A DNA stretch of 64,000 bases. Source: Phycomyces blakesleeanus NRRL 1555(-). Taxonomy: Eukaryota; Mucoromycota; Mucoromycetes; Mucorales; Phycomycetaceae. The position numbers and the translations under genes are program-made. This document shows, one piece after another, positions 14,182 through 32,969 of this stretch (position 1 is its first letter; the number at the start of each line of letters is the position of its first letter). Under the pieces are notes generated by a model. That model had not been told where the DNA came from, ran no database searches, and saw only the letters and a list, made by a program, of their open reading frames with translations. The stretch covers positions 744,001 to 808,000 of the forward strand of contig NW_017265134.1 of NCBI RefSeq assembly GCF_001638985.1, read 5' to 3'.

Positions 14182-14280
14182 TTAAACTACCACCCTAAAA
14201 CAGCCCTTAAATCCCCGAAAAAGCTTACGAGATTTCCCTACTTAAAGTCGCCCTTTTTTCTTCTTTCTTTTACCATAGTG
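14182..14280 (-). repeat. Terminal repeat of the Tc1-like element (copy 1)
   Basis: Read on the minus strand this begins CACTATGGTAAAAG (from 14280), runs through GGGCGACTTTAAGTAGGG and ends with TTTAAGGGCTGTTTTAGGG. The adjacent dinucleotide at 14281-14282 is TA, the target site of Tc1/mariner elements. It lies on the 5' side of the decayed transposase. Two further diverged copies of the same ~90-bp block occur at 41018-41108 and 47149-47236. Confidence 0.7.
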
Positions 14281-14282
14281 TA

Positions 14283-15300
14283 AGGTCTTATTTAATACTC
14301 TATGCTCAACTACAGATACAAATTCTGTCCTACATTTTTAAGCTATATGTTAATATTAAATTTAGTAATATAGTATGGCAGAAATGTGAGAACATACGAT
14401 AGAATTCTAATGACTGATTTGTTTCTTATATACTTTAGACGCGTTTAGTAACGATAAAAAGATGATGAGTGTTAGTTCAGTAGTATTGTCCCCATCAGAT
14501 TCAACGAGACCTCCAGAAATATTGAGGGGGAGACCTTTTTTTTCTTAGTCAATGTATTAAGAATCTTTTCTTCTCCTTTTTCATTTTTGTGCTTATTGAC
14601 AAATGCTAACCCACTGGTGGATATTTCGAGTCAATTTGTAATACTGGACTTTCATTTAATTCTTTGATCTAAAAAAGAATACATAGTTCCATGCCTCTGT
14701 GAATAAAAATAGACCCAAGTAATATAAATCACTAGACATAAGTTATCAAACCAAACAGAATGATAATCCCATCCCCCCCTATTAATCTTAATAATCACGT
14801 TTATTAATATTGTATTTAAAAAGTATTAAATTATATATATATTGTGCCTATGAGTATTGCACTGAAATAAAGTTGAGTATGTATCAATATACAATTTAAT
14901 AAATTGATGTTTCTTGAAACGGATATATTTCGCTGGCTTAAAAATATCTTTTTACTGAATGAAGATTTAGCAGATATGTACAAATATATATATAGTCAAG
15001 TCAAAAGGTAATTTAGAAAGGTTCAAGAAAATAATTACTATATTAATAATTATACTTATAATTTTTACTTTTTAATAATAGTCATAACAGATTGGGTACG
15101 ATCGATCAAAGACCATCGAGTAACCAAAGAATGTAACTATAATAACTGTCTTACTAGAGTCTCAAAATAAACAAACAAACAAAAAAAGCAAAGTCGTTTT
15201 CTATCTTTCTATCTTTCTCTCTCTCTTTCCCATATGTATATGATATGCTTATGCGTGTTCTCGAATAGAATTATTATAAGCAGCCTTGTACAATTCGTAT

Positions 15301-15337
<37 letters not shown>

Positions 15338-17265
15338 AAGTCTAGATCTATAGATATTTTGAGCTGAAATGATGATATTTGACACGACTGTCATATATAT
15401 ATATAGATGGGGTCTTGTTCAATTTAACCTAAAGCACAGACATTTTGTCTTTTAGTCTGGGATAAAATTAAACTGGCCTAGTATGAACCCTGGCATACTG
15501 TTGGGTGCTACGACTAAGAAGCGTACAACCTTCTTTATTTATCCATTTACTCATACCACGCTCGGACTGGAATGAGAAAATTCCAGGACAGTTTGGAGAT
15601 CACATACCAATCTATTCATATTCTCATTTTATGTTTATATCTATATATCTATATATACGCGATCGCGTTGTACCTATCAAGTTAGTAGCTGGAGAACAAA
15701 CTGGAGTGCATATTACCGATTGTGCGTCTAGTTACTTCAAGCTACCAAACGTAGAAGATCATATATTAAGTAACTCTGTTTTTGAATACTGCATTTGACA
15801 TATATATATATATATATCTAATTATACATATATTAATTATGAAAGTGCAAATATGGTCGGGATTGAGGTTTGTGATTCTGGGTAGATTGTAATAGTATTG
15901 GTATAGTCCCATTAAAGACAAGTTACGATACAGGAGCTAATATAACAATGCAAGTGTTTCGTATGGGCTGACTTTTTGATAAAAAAATGATAAAGAGCTA
16001 GAATCTATCAGCTAAAAAAAGTGATAAATAGAGAAAAAGAGAAAAAGAAAGAAATATAGACTGACTGGGTTACTTTGAAAGGGAAAGTGGCCACGCCATA
16101 TCTTGGCTATGAAAAGGAGGGTCCAAAGCATAATGTGTCACCATCATGACACGCTTGATGGGTATGACTAACATGGAGTTGATCAAAGCGTCCTCCTAAT
16201 CCAACCACCTTCCACAAGGAAGGAATTAGCATAAGGTTCGAATCGACAGTTCATTATGTCAAGGAGGATTTGTAGAAAGATTTATATATACACATATACA
16301 CATATACAGATATAGAGCATTCTCCTATGATAAAGTGATAATCAGACCGGAAATATGGACAATGGAGCTGGTCTTGTATTACGAATGTGGGTTACACTTG
16401 TAATAAGCATGCGACCCAAGAAAGCCATAGGTATTCAAGTAAACAAATTATCGGGCAAGAGATGTGCGTAAGTCTTTATTGATGAAGAGTAAGGTGGTAA
16501 AACAAAGCAAAAAAGCAATGCAGAAACTCTAGTCATTTTACATAATATTAGACAATGAGCGGAATTGTGTTATTTATGAATTATGATGAGCCTCTACTTC
16601 TGATGGTGTTTTTGGTTTACAATGATGACAAGCCACCTGGGGGAAAAACTTGAAGAGGGGTTTATATACTGTAACAATTTACATGTGTTATGTACTATTT
16701 GCTGAGGGCGATCGATGACATGAAGAACTAGGCAAGATAGGGAATGCTGATCTAAAGTTCAGTTTTTCTATAATAATAATAATACTGATACTGATACTGA
16801 TACTGATAATTATATCGAGATTAATGTTAATTCTAATAGTAATATTGATAATATTATTAATAATAATAATAAAAAGAAGAAAATTGTACAGACAATGACA
16901 ACAAGAGAATGAATTAATAGCCAAGTAAGAAATTCATTCCGTATTAGAGAGACATTTCTTTCAGCTCCATCCAAAGGTCTTCTTCATTCCATTGTTCCTT
17001 TATATGCCTATTCGACACTTGGACCATTTTACTTGGCCATTATTTATTATAGAAAAAAAAAACCCCTTTTTTAATATTCCTTTTTTCTCCTGACGATCTC
17101 AAATACACATTTATTCATCTCCTTTTTCCTTTTTACAAGCGTAATTCTTTATAGATTAGTTGTTATAAATACCCTACCCTATTATCAATATTTTTTTATT
17201 TTTCTTCTTCTTCTCTCTTAAACTAACAGTTTTTTTTTTAAAAAAAAAGAAGAAATAAACCAATA
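14283..17265. other. Gene-poor intergenic with simple repeats
   Basis: AT-rich. It contains a (TA)n run at about 15306-15332, CT-rich stretches near 15200-15230, a GATACT/AATAAT microsatellite at about 16770-16875, and a less AT-rich island at 16090-16260 with self-complementary segments. The 97-codon frame at 15505-15798 has no recognised domain. The last 250 bp before 17266 is a pyrimidine-rich promoter and leader of the kinase gene. Confidence 0.5.
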
Positions 17266-18423
17266 ATGTCTTTACCTGTCCATTTGTACGGCCCATCAAA
17301 CACCAAACCAACTCTTCCTCCAATCGCAATTCACCCAACCCATTCTTATGCACTACCCAGCATTCATCCTCTACAGTCTATCGGACTCCCCTCTTCACCT
17401 CCAGTAACACCCCCCATCAAACAGGATCTCACAGTCTCTGCCCAGTCTTTGATGCACCATCGTCTTCATCCCGGATTTTTAGCAAAGTATGCTCTCGGAG
17501 AAGAACTCGGCAGCGGTGGATTTGGGTTTGTTGTATCCGCCCACGAACGTCGTACTGGTATCGAACGTGCTGTCAAATTTATCTTTCGCCACAAGGTGCC
17601 TGCTCATGCTTGGGTGCGTGACATCGAAGAAGGTCCTATCCCAATGGAAATATATGTCCTGAAGAACGTCCGACACCCTGGAATTATTGGATACGTAGAC
17701 TCATACCAAGACGAATCCTTCTTTTACCTTGTAATGGAGCTCCATGGTACTCAATGGTCTTCTCCTCTTGAAACCGAAGCATTTCCTGGCGGTGTACCCC
17801 ATTCGCCTGCTCTGTCTCAGACCTCCGAAGACTCCTACACATCTTCAATTGATTCGCCAATTGAAGAATATCCTACCCGGGTCTTTACTCGACGTACCTC
17901 ATGCGATTTGTTTGAGTGCATAGAGCGTCATCACAATTTTGAAGAATCTCTAGCCAAGGATATTTTCCGCCAGATTATCGAATGTGTTGCTCATCTCGAT
18001 TCGTTCGGCATATGTCACCGCGATATCAAGGACGAGAATATTGTGATTGATGATCGGTACAAGGTTAAGCTGATTGACTTTGGCTCAGCCGTTATCCTGC
18101 CTCGACACTACGGCCAGAACAAGCCATGTCTTTTCAACAAGTTTTATGGAACCATCTCCTTTGCTTCTCCAGAAATCTTAATGCGACAGATGTACCGTGC
18201 TGAACCTGCCGAGATCTGGTCTCTCGGTGTTCTTTTGTACACAATATTATTCGGTGAGGTGCCATTCCATGACCCTCAGATGGCTATCTCGGGTCGATTT
18301 GCCCAACCCAAAATTAAAGTCTCCTCTAAATGTCTCCACCTTGTCTCGTGTATGCTGGAACGTTCACCTGATAAAAGACCCAGCATTCATCAAATTCTCA
18401 CCCACCCATGGTTCCGTGACTAA
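17266..18423 (+). CDS. Protein kinase, PAS-kinase (PASK/Psk)-like catalytic domain
   Basis: Intronless, 385 aa. Residues 1-70 are a Pro/Ser/His-rich tail with no PAS domain. The kinase domain (about 75-383) has the glycine loop GSGGFG (82-87), Lys104 (AVKF), helix-C Glu128 in PIPMEIYVL, HRDIKDEN (241-248), DFG (261-263), FYGTISFASPE in the activation segment and W308 SLGVLLYTILFGEVPF. HRDIKDEN, the E-I-x-VL helix C and FYGT are typical of PASK/Psk and related CAMK-group kinases that tune sugar and glycogen metabolism. A Ser/Thr-rich insert (about 161-205) splits the N-lobe from the DLFECIE strand. All catalytic residues are present. The lack of a PAS sensor, and therefore the pathway, is the open question. 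Upstream is a T10A9 tract (17230-17248) beside the start. Confidence 0.9.
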   Translation: MSLPVHLYGPSNTKPTLPPIAIHPTHSYALPSIHPLQSIGLPSSPPVTPPIKQDLTVSAQSLMHHRLHPGFLAKYALGEELGSGGFGFVVSAHERRTGIERAVKFIFRHKVPAHAWVRDIEEGPIPMEIYVLKNVRHPGIIGYVDSYQDESFFYLVMELHGTQWSSPLETEAFPGGVPHSPALSQTSEDSYTSSIDSPIEEYPTRVFTRRTSCDLFECIERHHNFEESLAKDIFRQIIECVAHLDSFGICHRDIKDENIVIDDRYKVKLIDFGSAVILPRHYGQNKPCLFNKFYGTISFASPEILMRQMYRAEPAEIWSLGVLLYTILFGEVPFHDPQMAISGRFAQPKIKVSSKCLHLVSCMLERSPDKRPSIHQILTHPWFRD

Positions 18424-18659
18424 TTCCTTTGGCATGCCTCTTTAAAATTCTTACAATATTACACTACATTACACTACACTACATTACATTATACTACATT
18501 ACATTATACTACATTACATTACACCACACTTTCATGGACCAAAAATCCGCAACATCATTCTTTTTCTTCTTTATTATAATTATAATTATCTTTATTATTT
18601 CTATTTTCTATTATTCTTATTATTACCCTTAGTATTAACTTCATTGCCACTTTCTTATT

Positions 18660-18690
<31 letters not shown>

Positions 18691-21600
18691 TTTTTATTAC
18701 ATTCTGCATGTCTTTATATTCTTTTGCTTCTTAAGCTTTTAATGCTCTGTTTATCAAACTCATTGCAACACACTATGGTTATCCTGCATTTATTTCTAAC
18801 ACATCTCACGCTTCCATTTTCCCCTAATTCTGCAACTCTTATGTCTTTAACCCACCCCATTTTTCCTCCTTACCTTCTCAGCGTGTATACACCCTCACAC
18901 ACCCTCACACTCTCACACACACACTCACACACACAACCATTCTTCTTCTTCTCTTTTTATATATATTTTTATTTATTTTTATATATAATTTTTTTTAATC
19001 ATTCATATTATGCACTTATTTCACATTAATCTTCTTCTTAATCCAAATTCATTCATATTATTTCTTTCTAATACAAAAAGGGAGCCGCTCATGCTTTGGT
19101 CGTGAACCTCCCTCTTCTGATATCAAAACATATACAAATACAAATACATTCATACATTCATACATACATTCATAAATACATATATAAATACATTCATACA
19201 TAAATACATTCATACATATGTCTCTACCTCTCGGACTATATAAAGAAGAAGAACAAGAAATCGGGGACTTTCATACATTTTTGGATTTCTCTTAATATTG
19301 ATACTATTGTCTTTTATACAATGAAAGTATTATTCTTGGTTTGACATTTATGAAAGAAATATTTCCGCATAGTCAGAATTATTATACTTATAAATATCTT
19401 AAGACCACTAGATTCAAATGATAAAGAAAAAGGAAAAGCAATGCAAACCTTAATAAATAATAAATTATAAATAATAATTAAGTTTTCTATTGAATTGTCT
19501 ATAGATGATCACGGTGGCACAAATAGGTCGTTATCTGTATCTTTGTAATACTTACATAATAAGTACATATATATTATGCTATGCTATTCATATTCATATT
19601 ATACTATAATCTATATTTTCTAGAATATGTTTCAAAATTATACAATCGATTCAAGGTTAGATCCCTCAAGGGTCCTCAGCCCCTTACAAGTTACCTGCCA
19701 TGTAAGATTGTGGCTTTATTTGGATCGAGCACAGGGTTCATTTCTTCATGCCCTGACATATACACGGGGTCATGTCTCGCTTAATCCTATGGCTCGTATC
19801 TGACACACTGTTTCTATTCCTTTATTTGCTCACGTTAAAGTTTGGCCTTCATTTCTACCAAATGATTGTATACATGAGATCCAAATAGCATTTCTATAGA
19901 TCTATATCTATATTGCAAAGAATAAGAAGAATAAAGAAAAGGTTTCATTTATTTCAATCAAAAACAATCCACAACGTGTTTATTGCCGCATTAAACAGTG
20001 CTAGAGTCTATAGAATATCTATGGCTCTATTTAGAATATTTCAAAAAGTAGAAAAAGCAGTGCTCGGATGCATAGTGGCAGAATTGATATTCTAAAACAG
20101 ATAAATAAATAATAATATCAAAATCTTCCAATGTATTCGTATATGAGATAGAGATTTAGTGGTCTTAAAAGTGGAGCTTACTAATCTCCTAAATCTATTG
20201 TGAATTTGTACATATTTATAACTGTATTGTATATCTGTTACATCCCATACACACATACATATATTTTTCTTTTGTGGGAGCCTCTTGCACACACTTAAAA
20301 TACACCTTATTTATGGTTTGGTAGATGTATGTATGTATGTGAGCGAGTGAGTGAATATATAGACTTGATGACTGTATCAAACCAAGTGTCGATCTTATTT
20401 GCTATTCAAGGGGTATTTTGCAATGTACAAAGGATGCGTAGACAACACCACAAGGCACATAAGTAGGGCAGCATATTTCATGCCCACGAGGCTCCTTTGA
20501 ATAACCCCCACACACTCCTTCTTTCCTTTTTCAAAAATCCTTAATCTATCGACTTATCAGCATTTTAGGTATCCACTTTAAGGAGATAGTATATTACAGT
20601 ATAAAGAAGTAAGATCTGTGGCTTGACTCTTATTTTGAATCTTGTTTTATTATATCAATGCCAGTATGAGGCCAGTATGAGGCCAGTCAGACAGAATTTA
20701 TAAACTGTTTAAGAAGAATAAAACAAGACATATAACCAAATATAGTGGGAAGCAGGCCTGAAAAGAGCTTAAGTAGCTCTATATCCTACCGATGGAATAT
20801 ATAATAACTCTAAAAGTAAAGAAAAAAAAGGTGGTATTTGCATAATAGAATGGTGTATATTTGAATACCACACCGAAATACTACAAGGTATTTCTTATCA
20901 GCCTTTCTTCCCCTTCTTCCTCTTCTTCTTTTTATAGTACGGTAAAGCATATGTATTCAAAGCTCTTGATTTATTAGGGTAAAAACTATAATATATATAT
21001 ATATATATAAATACCTAATATTTGTACTGTACAGCAGTAATGCTATGCCTGAGAGGACACAATAAAAGGATCGTCAATAATTCAGGAGAGGATCACAAAG
21101 TGAAGAAGAGGGGAATATCACTATATAAAGTTTATCTACCTTGCTTAAAAGACTCATCTTATTTCTAGCTGTTGACACCAAGAAATCGGTCAATTATTGT
21201 TTATCTGATCAATTAATGCCCCCCCCCCCCCCTCTTTTTTTGAGGTCTCCCTTTGCTTTCTTTCTTATTTCTTTCTTTATTTCTAGACATAAAAGCACAA
21301 TTATGCAAGGCAAGAATACTCATAGATATAGCCATCATGAAAAGCAAAATGGCCAATAACCGATGAAATTACCTTGCTTAGATGTGAAATTGATAGATTA
21401 AAGGGGTCAACCTTTTAATTTAATGCCGGTATATTATTTAATCTACTTTGCAGCTACAAAATAAAGAAAGCCAGTTCTTTGCTATAGATAAAAATACCTT
21501 GTTTCGGTCTTATCTTTTATGGGAGAAAATTAAATAAATCAATAACAAATTTGGCTAAAACACCAACACATTATAGCTTGCCTCGACTCTATAAAGTTTG

Positions 21601-22025
21601 TTTCTTTTAAAAGATAAAAGTTTAAAGCATAATATTCAGGATACGTAAATTCAAAATCTGTAAAATAAATTTATTACATATATATATATATGCGCTAGGT
21701 GGATCTTTCATCTAAACCACAAAATCTGTCAAAATTGATAGCTTAACATGGGAACTTCATTTCTACTCCATTAGTCTCACTCACAAACAGCCTAATTACA
21801 GTTAGGAAGTACCATTTACTGGGGACCAACATAAATATATATATATATATCTATATATATATATATATCTACCATTATACACGATAAAGTCCTCAAATAA
21901 ACTCCTCGAATGTATTGTCGAGACACCTCTTTTAATTCGGGTTTTTACCATATCCATGCTGAGTTCAACGACCTTGATCCACTTTTTCGACGATTGAGAA
22001 AAGCTTATCTTTGAGGTATTGAGCT
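18424..22025. other. Gene-poor region rich in simple repeats
   Basis: No gene supported. It contains an ACATTACACTAC-type tandem array (about 18460-18525), a (TTA)n run (about 18655-18700), CACTCACACA repeats (about 18890-18940), CATTCATA repeats (about 19145-19220), two nearly exact copies of CAGTATGAGGC (about 20660-20690), a (TA)n run near 20995-21010, a 12-C run near 21218 and (TATA)n at 21836-21870. Frames here are repeat-driven. Confidence 0.6.
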
Positions 22026-25000
22026 TCAACTCAAAACCAAGGCAGAAAGAAAAAAACACAAGCACTTATTCAGATAGATGTTGAAATGTACCTTTCTGAC
22101 ATCAAATAATATTGACGTGCATGGGGCAATCCAACTGTTGTGGGTAGCAAGGAATTCCTGGCCATGCCTGTTATTTAGGCAAATCTCAAACGATTCCGAG
22201 TGAATATTACGAAACTCCAGGCAGAAAGTTACAAGGCTGTCGCTGTTCAATTGCGACACTGCCTTACCCCCATTTGAAAAAGTTCGCGAAAATTTTGTTT
22301 ATGAAGAAGGCCAGCACCAATGGTTCAAAGGAAATGACAATATCTATAAAGAGCGTCTTATTGTCTCAGATAAGGTTTGGGCCCAGCTGACACCCGGATC
22401 TATGGAACCTAACCCAAAAGTAGATATCATTGTGTCTTCTGTTAGACACTGAGGTACTCTGTCGACAGATGCACTGAAAATCATAAACATAAGCAAATAA
22501 GGCATATCTGTGAAGTGGTTGGGCATATTAATATATTCTGCAATTGAAATCCACCTTTCCATAGCCATTAAAAACCTTGTCAGGGCGATGAACCCAGCAA
22601 TTCGGTAACTCCCCGCAAAATATTCATCCCTACAGCCCATTCAAGAGGCGTTGCAGGCTGCTCTGGAAAAAAAAAGACAAATTCTCGGAAGCAGGCTAAA
22701 GCCCAGGAAAAAAAAGTGAGGTTTAGAAGAAAAATGAGCCAGATATACAGAGACAGGAACAATTGTTGCTAAAGACCACGTTTAATGCATCTTTGTATGA
22801 CTGCATGTCGCCTATTGTACTGACTTATCTTGGTCACCCTCCGGGATCGCCAATTGTCCAACGGGACCAATTTCGCCACAAGCTCCTACAAAATAAACAT
22901 ATAACTAAATAAATATGCTTGGAATATACACTTTTAGCGCTCACTTTCTGTTTTGGATCGAACTAATGTGCTATTTTTTTTTTAATTATGCTTAACATTT
23001 GGTATTTCCTCCGTGTAAGACCTGTTATTACTTCATTCTTTGACAGCAGGTGCTACCTTAGATGTTGTTGACTACCCAAATCTTTCTTTATAGCGTATAA
23101 TGATGTGCGAGACTCTACTTCGAGCCTGTTCACACATAAGATGCTTGTACGAGGCAATGTAACTAGTTATGCTACTATTGTGAGGAAGGAAGTTCGAGCT
23201 GTATAATGTTTACAGCTGGATTACTAGCTAGCAAGGGTGTTTTACCCTTAATTGAGGCGCTGTAATAAATGATAATAGACTACTTCATGAGGATAAGCCC
23301 TCAAGACAATATATGTGCACTCCAATAGTTAATACGAGTCAAATAATAGTTAATTGGCTAGATGTATGGGGATAAGAGTCAGCTACCAAAATTATAAAAT
23401 GGGAAAAGTATTTTTAACGAGGTAAAAAAGGGATACCTTATTATGTGTTAAACTTGCTCTGATATGTCCTCTGTTTCGTTTTCCAATTTCGTACCACGAC
23501 AATAGTCGGCTTTCAGCCACCACGCCCACCATCTCAATATAACAGTGAGCAGGATAATATTATGCTTTTATTTATTTATTCTTCTTCTAACAGTAGCATA
23601 CTTGTATAAATTGAGATATAATTAGAATAAGAGCCTTCTTACTATGTATACTTTACAGCAATTAAACAATACTATCTTTTTTTTTTAAAAAAAAAAGTAG
23701 CAACTGTGCCTCCAATTGCACTATACAGTCATATCTGCCTTTTTTTATAGTCATAGTAATGAGACATATAGTACCTCTTTTGATACAGACCTTTGTCCAA
23801 ACATAGGTGGTTTTGAAAAAAAAGGCATAGCATTTTTCAAAGCTACCCTCTGAATCCCCTCCTTTTTCTCATAGCATTCGTATGAATATATGTAATATAT
23901 TGGACATAAATCTCTGCTAACATTATATTAGAACAGACGCGTATGTAATATATACATACAAATGTGTGAGTATTTTAATATAAAGCATTATTCAAGTATA
24001 AATTATTACTTCCAGAAAGCCATATGAACATACACATGTAAATATTAGCGAACTGTCGAAATAAACTATTTTGGCACCACAAAAACAAAAATAAGCCCAA
24101 TTAGTGTAACCTTCATCTTTATATTATGCATGTTTTGTGCATGACTTGGTTCATTATAAAAGTGTTCTGACAATACTACCTCTTCTTTACTATTTTCTAT
24201 ATTGGCACGTGATCTAGACACTTTAATAACATTACAAACCCACCTTTAATTGAAACTCTTATTTAATACTGATAGTATCTTATAGATATATATACATGTG
24301 CATGTCTTTTTTTTTGAAAAGTCTTGTCTAATTAATTATTTAAAGTTTTAGTGCATATGAAATGTGTATAGGCGTATAGAACACGAATTCCACAAGGTTA
24401 ATTGTAAAAAAGTCTGCTATTATACTAACCACAAGTTCTACACATCTGCCCTGGAATGACTCCATAGGTAATCGTATCCAGACTTCATCTTCCTCCATAT
24501 CGATTCCAAGGAGATCTTGCAGGGGAAAGAGTGTGTTTGTGTATTGGTCGGAGATAAATCTCGAGCCTAAAACAGACGAATTGTCACTGATGATTGGCTG
24601 GAGATCATGAAAAAGGAAGGCTTTTTGATCTAGCCTAATCTGAAGCATACAAGAAAAAGCAAAGAAAAGCAAAATAAAATAAAATAATAAAAATAAAAAT
24701 AAAAATAAAAAGCTGTGTTCAGGATTAAGAATCCATAATTATAGAAAACAAAGAATTTCAGTAAGCTTATACCTTAAATATCACATCAATTGCTAGTCAA
24801 GAGCCTATTAAGACTTATATAAATAGTATAATGTTTGCAAAAACACACATCTTTATAGTCATTTTTATTTCATTTTGAAAATGCTTTGTAAAAAAGACGC
24901 AGTACCAAAGCATTTGTCAGCCAAATGTCTCCAGTAAAATTCCTGAAAGATAATTGAACGATTTGGTTTTTAACAGTAAAGAATTCAAAAAATGAAGTTT

Positions 25001-25100
25001 ATGATTATCCATAATTATTAGAAAAAGAGAAAGAGAGAGAAAATATACTGATATATTGTGGCCATCGCCATGTTAGGAGAAGTTGAGCTTCAAATACCAG
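22026..25100 (-). other. Orphan exon-like remnants, unassigned
   Basis: Several minus-strand stretches read like protein and carry splice-like ends. 22259 down to about 22090 (SLVTFCLEFRNIHSES) ends at an AG|GTACAT donor. 24639-24430 is the clearest: a polypyrimidine-TTCAG acceptor, then IRLDQKAFLFHDLQ to EEDEVWIRLPMESFQG, then a GTTAGT donor. A short piece near 24925 (EFYWRHLADKCFG) follows a CTTTCAG acceptor. The plus strand at 22270-22442 also reads openly (KERLIVSDKVWAQLTPGS) before a stop. I cannot join these into one frame or name a family, so this may be a decayed gene or element. Gaps between pieces (e.g. 22900-24300) show nothing. Confidence 0.3.
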
Positions 25101-25902
25101 TGAAGATTAGACAAGGCTTCTTGGACCTTTGTTCTTTTCTGCGCCAATTATGAACATCCTCTTATTTTGCCCCTTCTTTGATTTTCCTTCTCTTCTCTCG
25201 GGGAATCAAAACCTATTTGATTTGCAACCCACGTCTGCCCCGCCACTTACAAACCCTCTTGCTGGGGTCCCAAAATTTTTAGGTGAATCGTCAGAATTTT
25301 TTCAATTCCTTGTTTTTTTTTTATACCTTTTTGGCCCACTCTATCGACCTTCCGGATAGAAAGGCGAGGCTGAACAAGTCTGACTCGCTTTCTTAGTCTG
25401 ATTATCTATAATCGCTTACATCCCCGACTCCATCATCTTGATCAAGCACCAAGATTCTTTATTTTTTATTTTTATTTTTTGACTCAGCGATTGGTACGTC
25501 ATGGGGTTAAAATGGATGAGACAAGGAGAAATGCATCCAATGTTAGCACCACTCGTACGCACGCCTAGAATGGAATACAATATAGTGAAATAGAGACGCG
25601 CATATCATATAGAGATGGAAACCGATGACGCGACCTTTGCGCATGCACACGAAAGAATTAGAAACACAAAAAGGCGTGTGCATGGGGAGAGTGGTGTGGG
25701 GAACATGGATGACAAAGAAAACGAAAACCAATCATCATTCAACACAATCACCCATTTACTTACATTAAATCTCTCATTAGGATATCTTATTTAAGCGCTC
25801 CTTCCCTGTTCTGACGAACAGTAGACAACAAACGAAACGTATATTCTACGAGGATACCAAACGGATCCTCTTTAACTTGAACAATCAGCATATACAGACA
25901 AC

Positions 25903-32969
<7,067 letters not shown>

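Noticed and set aside
15505..15798. 97-codon plus frame
   Set aside because: No domain, no codon bias, and it is surrounded by (TA)n repeats; left unannotated.
16140..16155. ATGACACGC, shared with the 3' part of U6 snRNA
   Set aside because: The rest of U6 (GTGCTTGCTTCGGC and the ACAGAGA box) is absent.
16230..16250. GGTTCGAATC, like a tRNA T-loop and B box
   Set aside because: The bases on either side do not form a T-arm stem and no anticodon or acceptor arm can be built upstream.
18429..18632. Frame of repeated Thr-Leu-His-Tyr-Ile after the kinase
   Set aside because: It comes from the ACATTACACTAC tandem repeat and AT-rich DNA.
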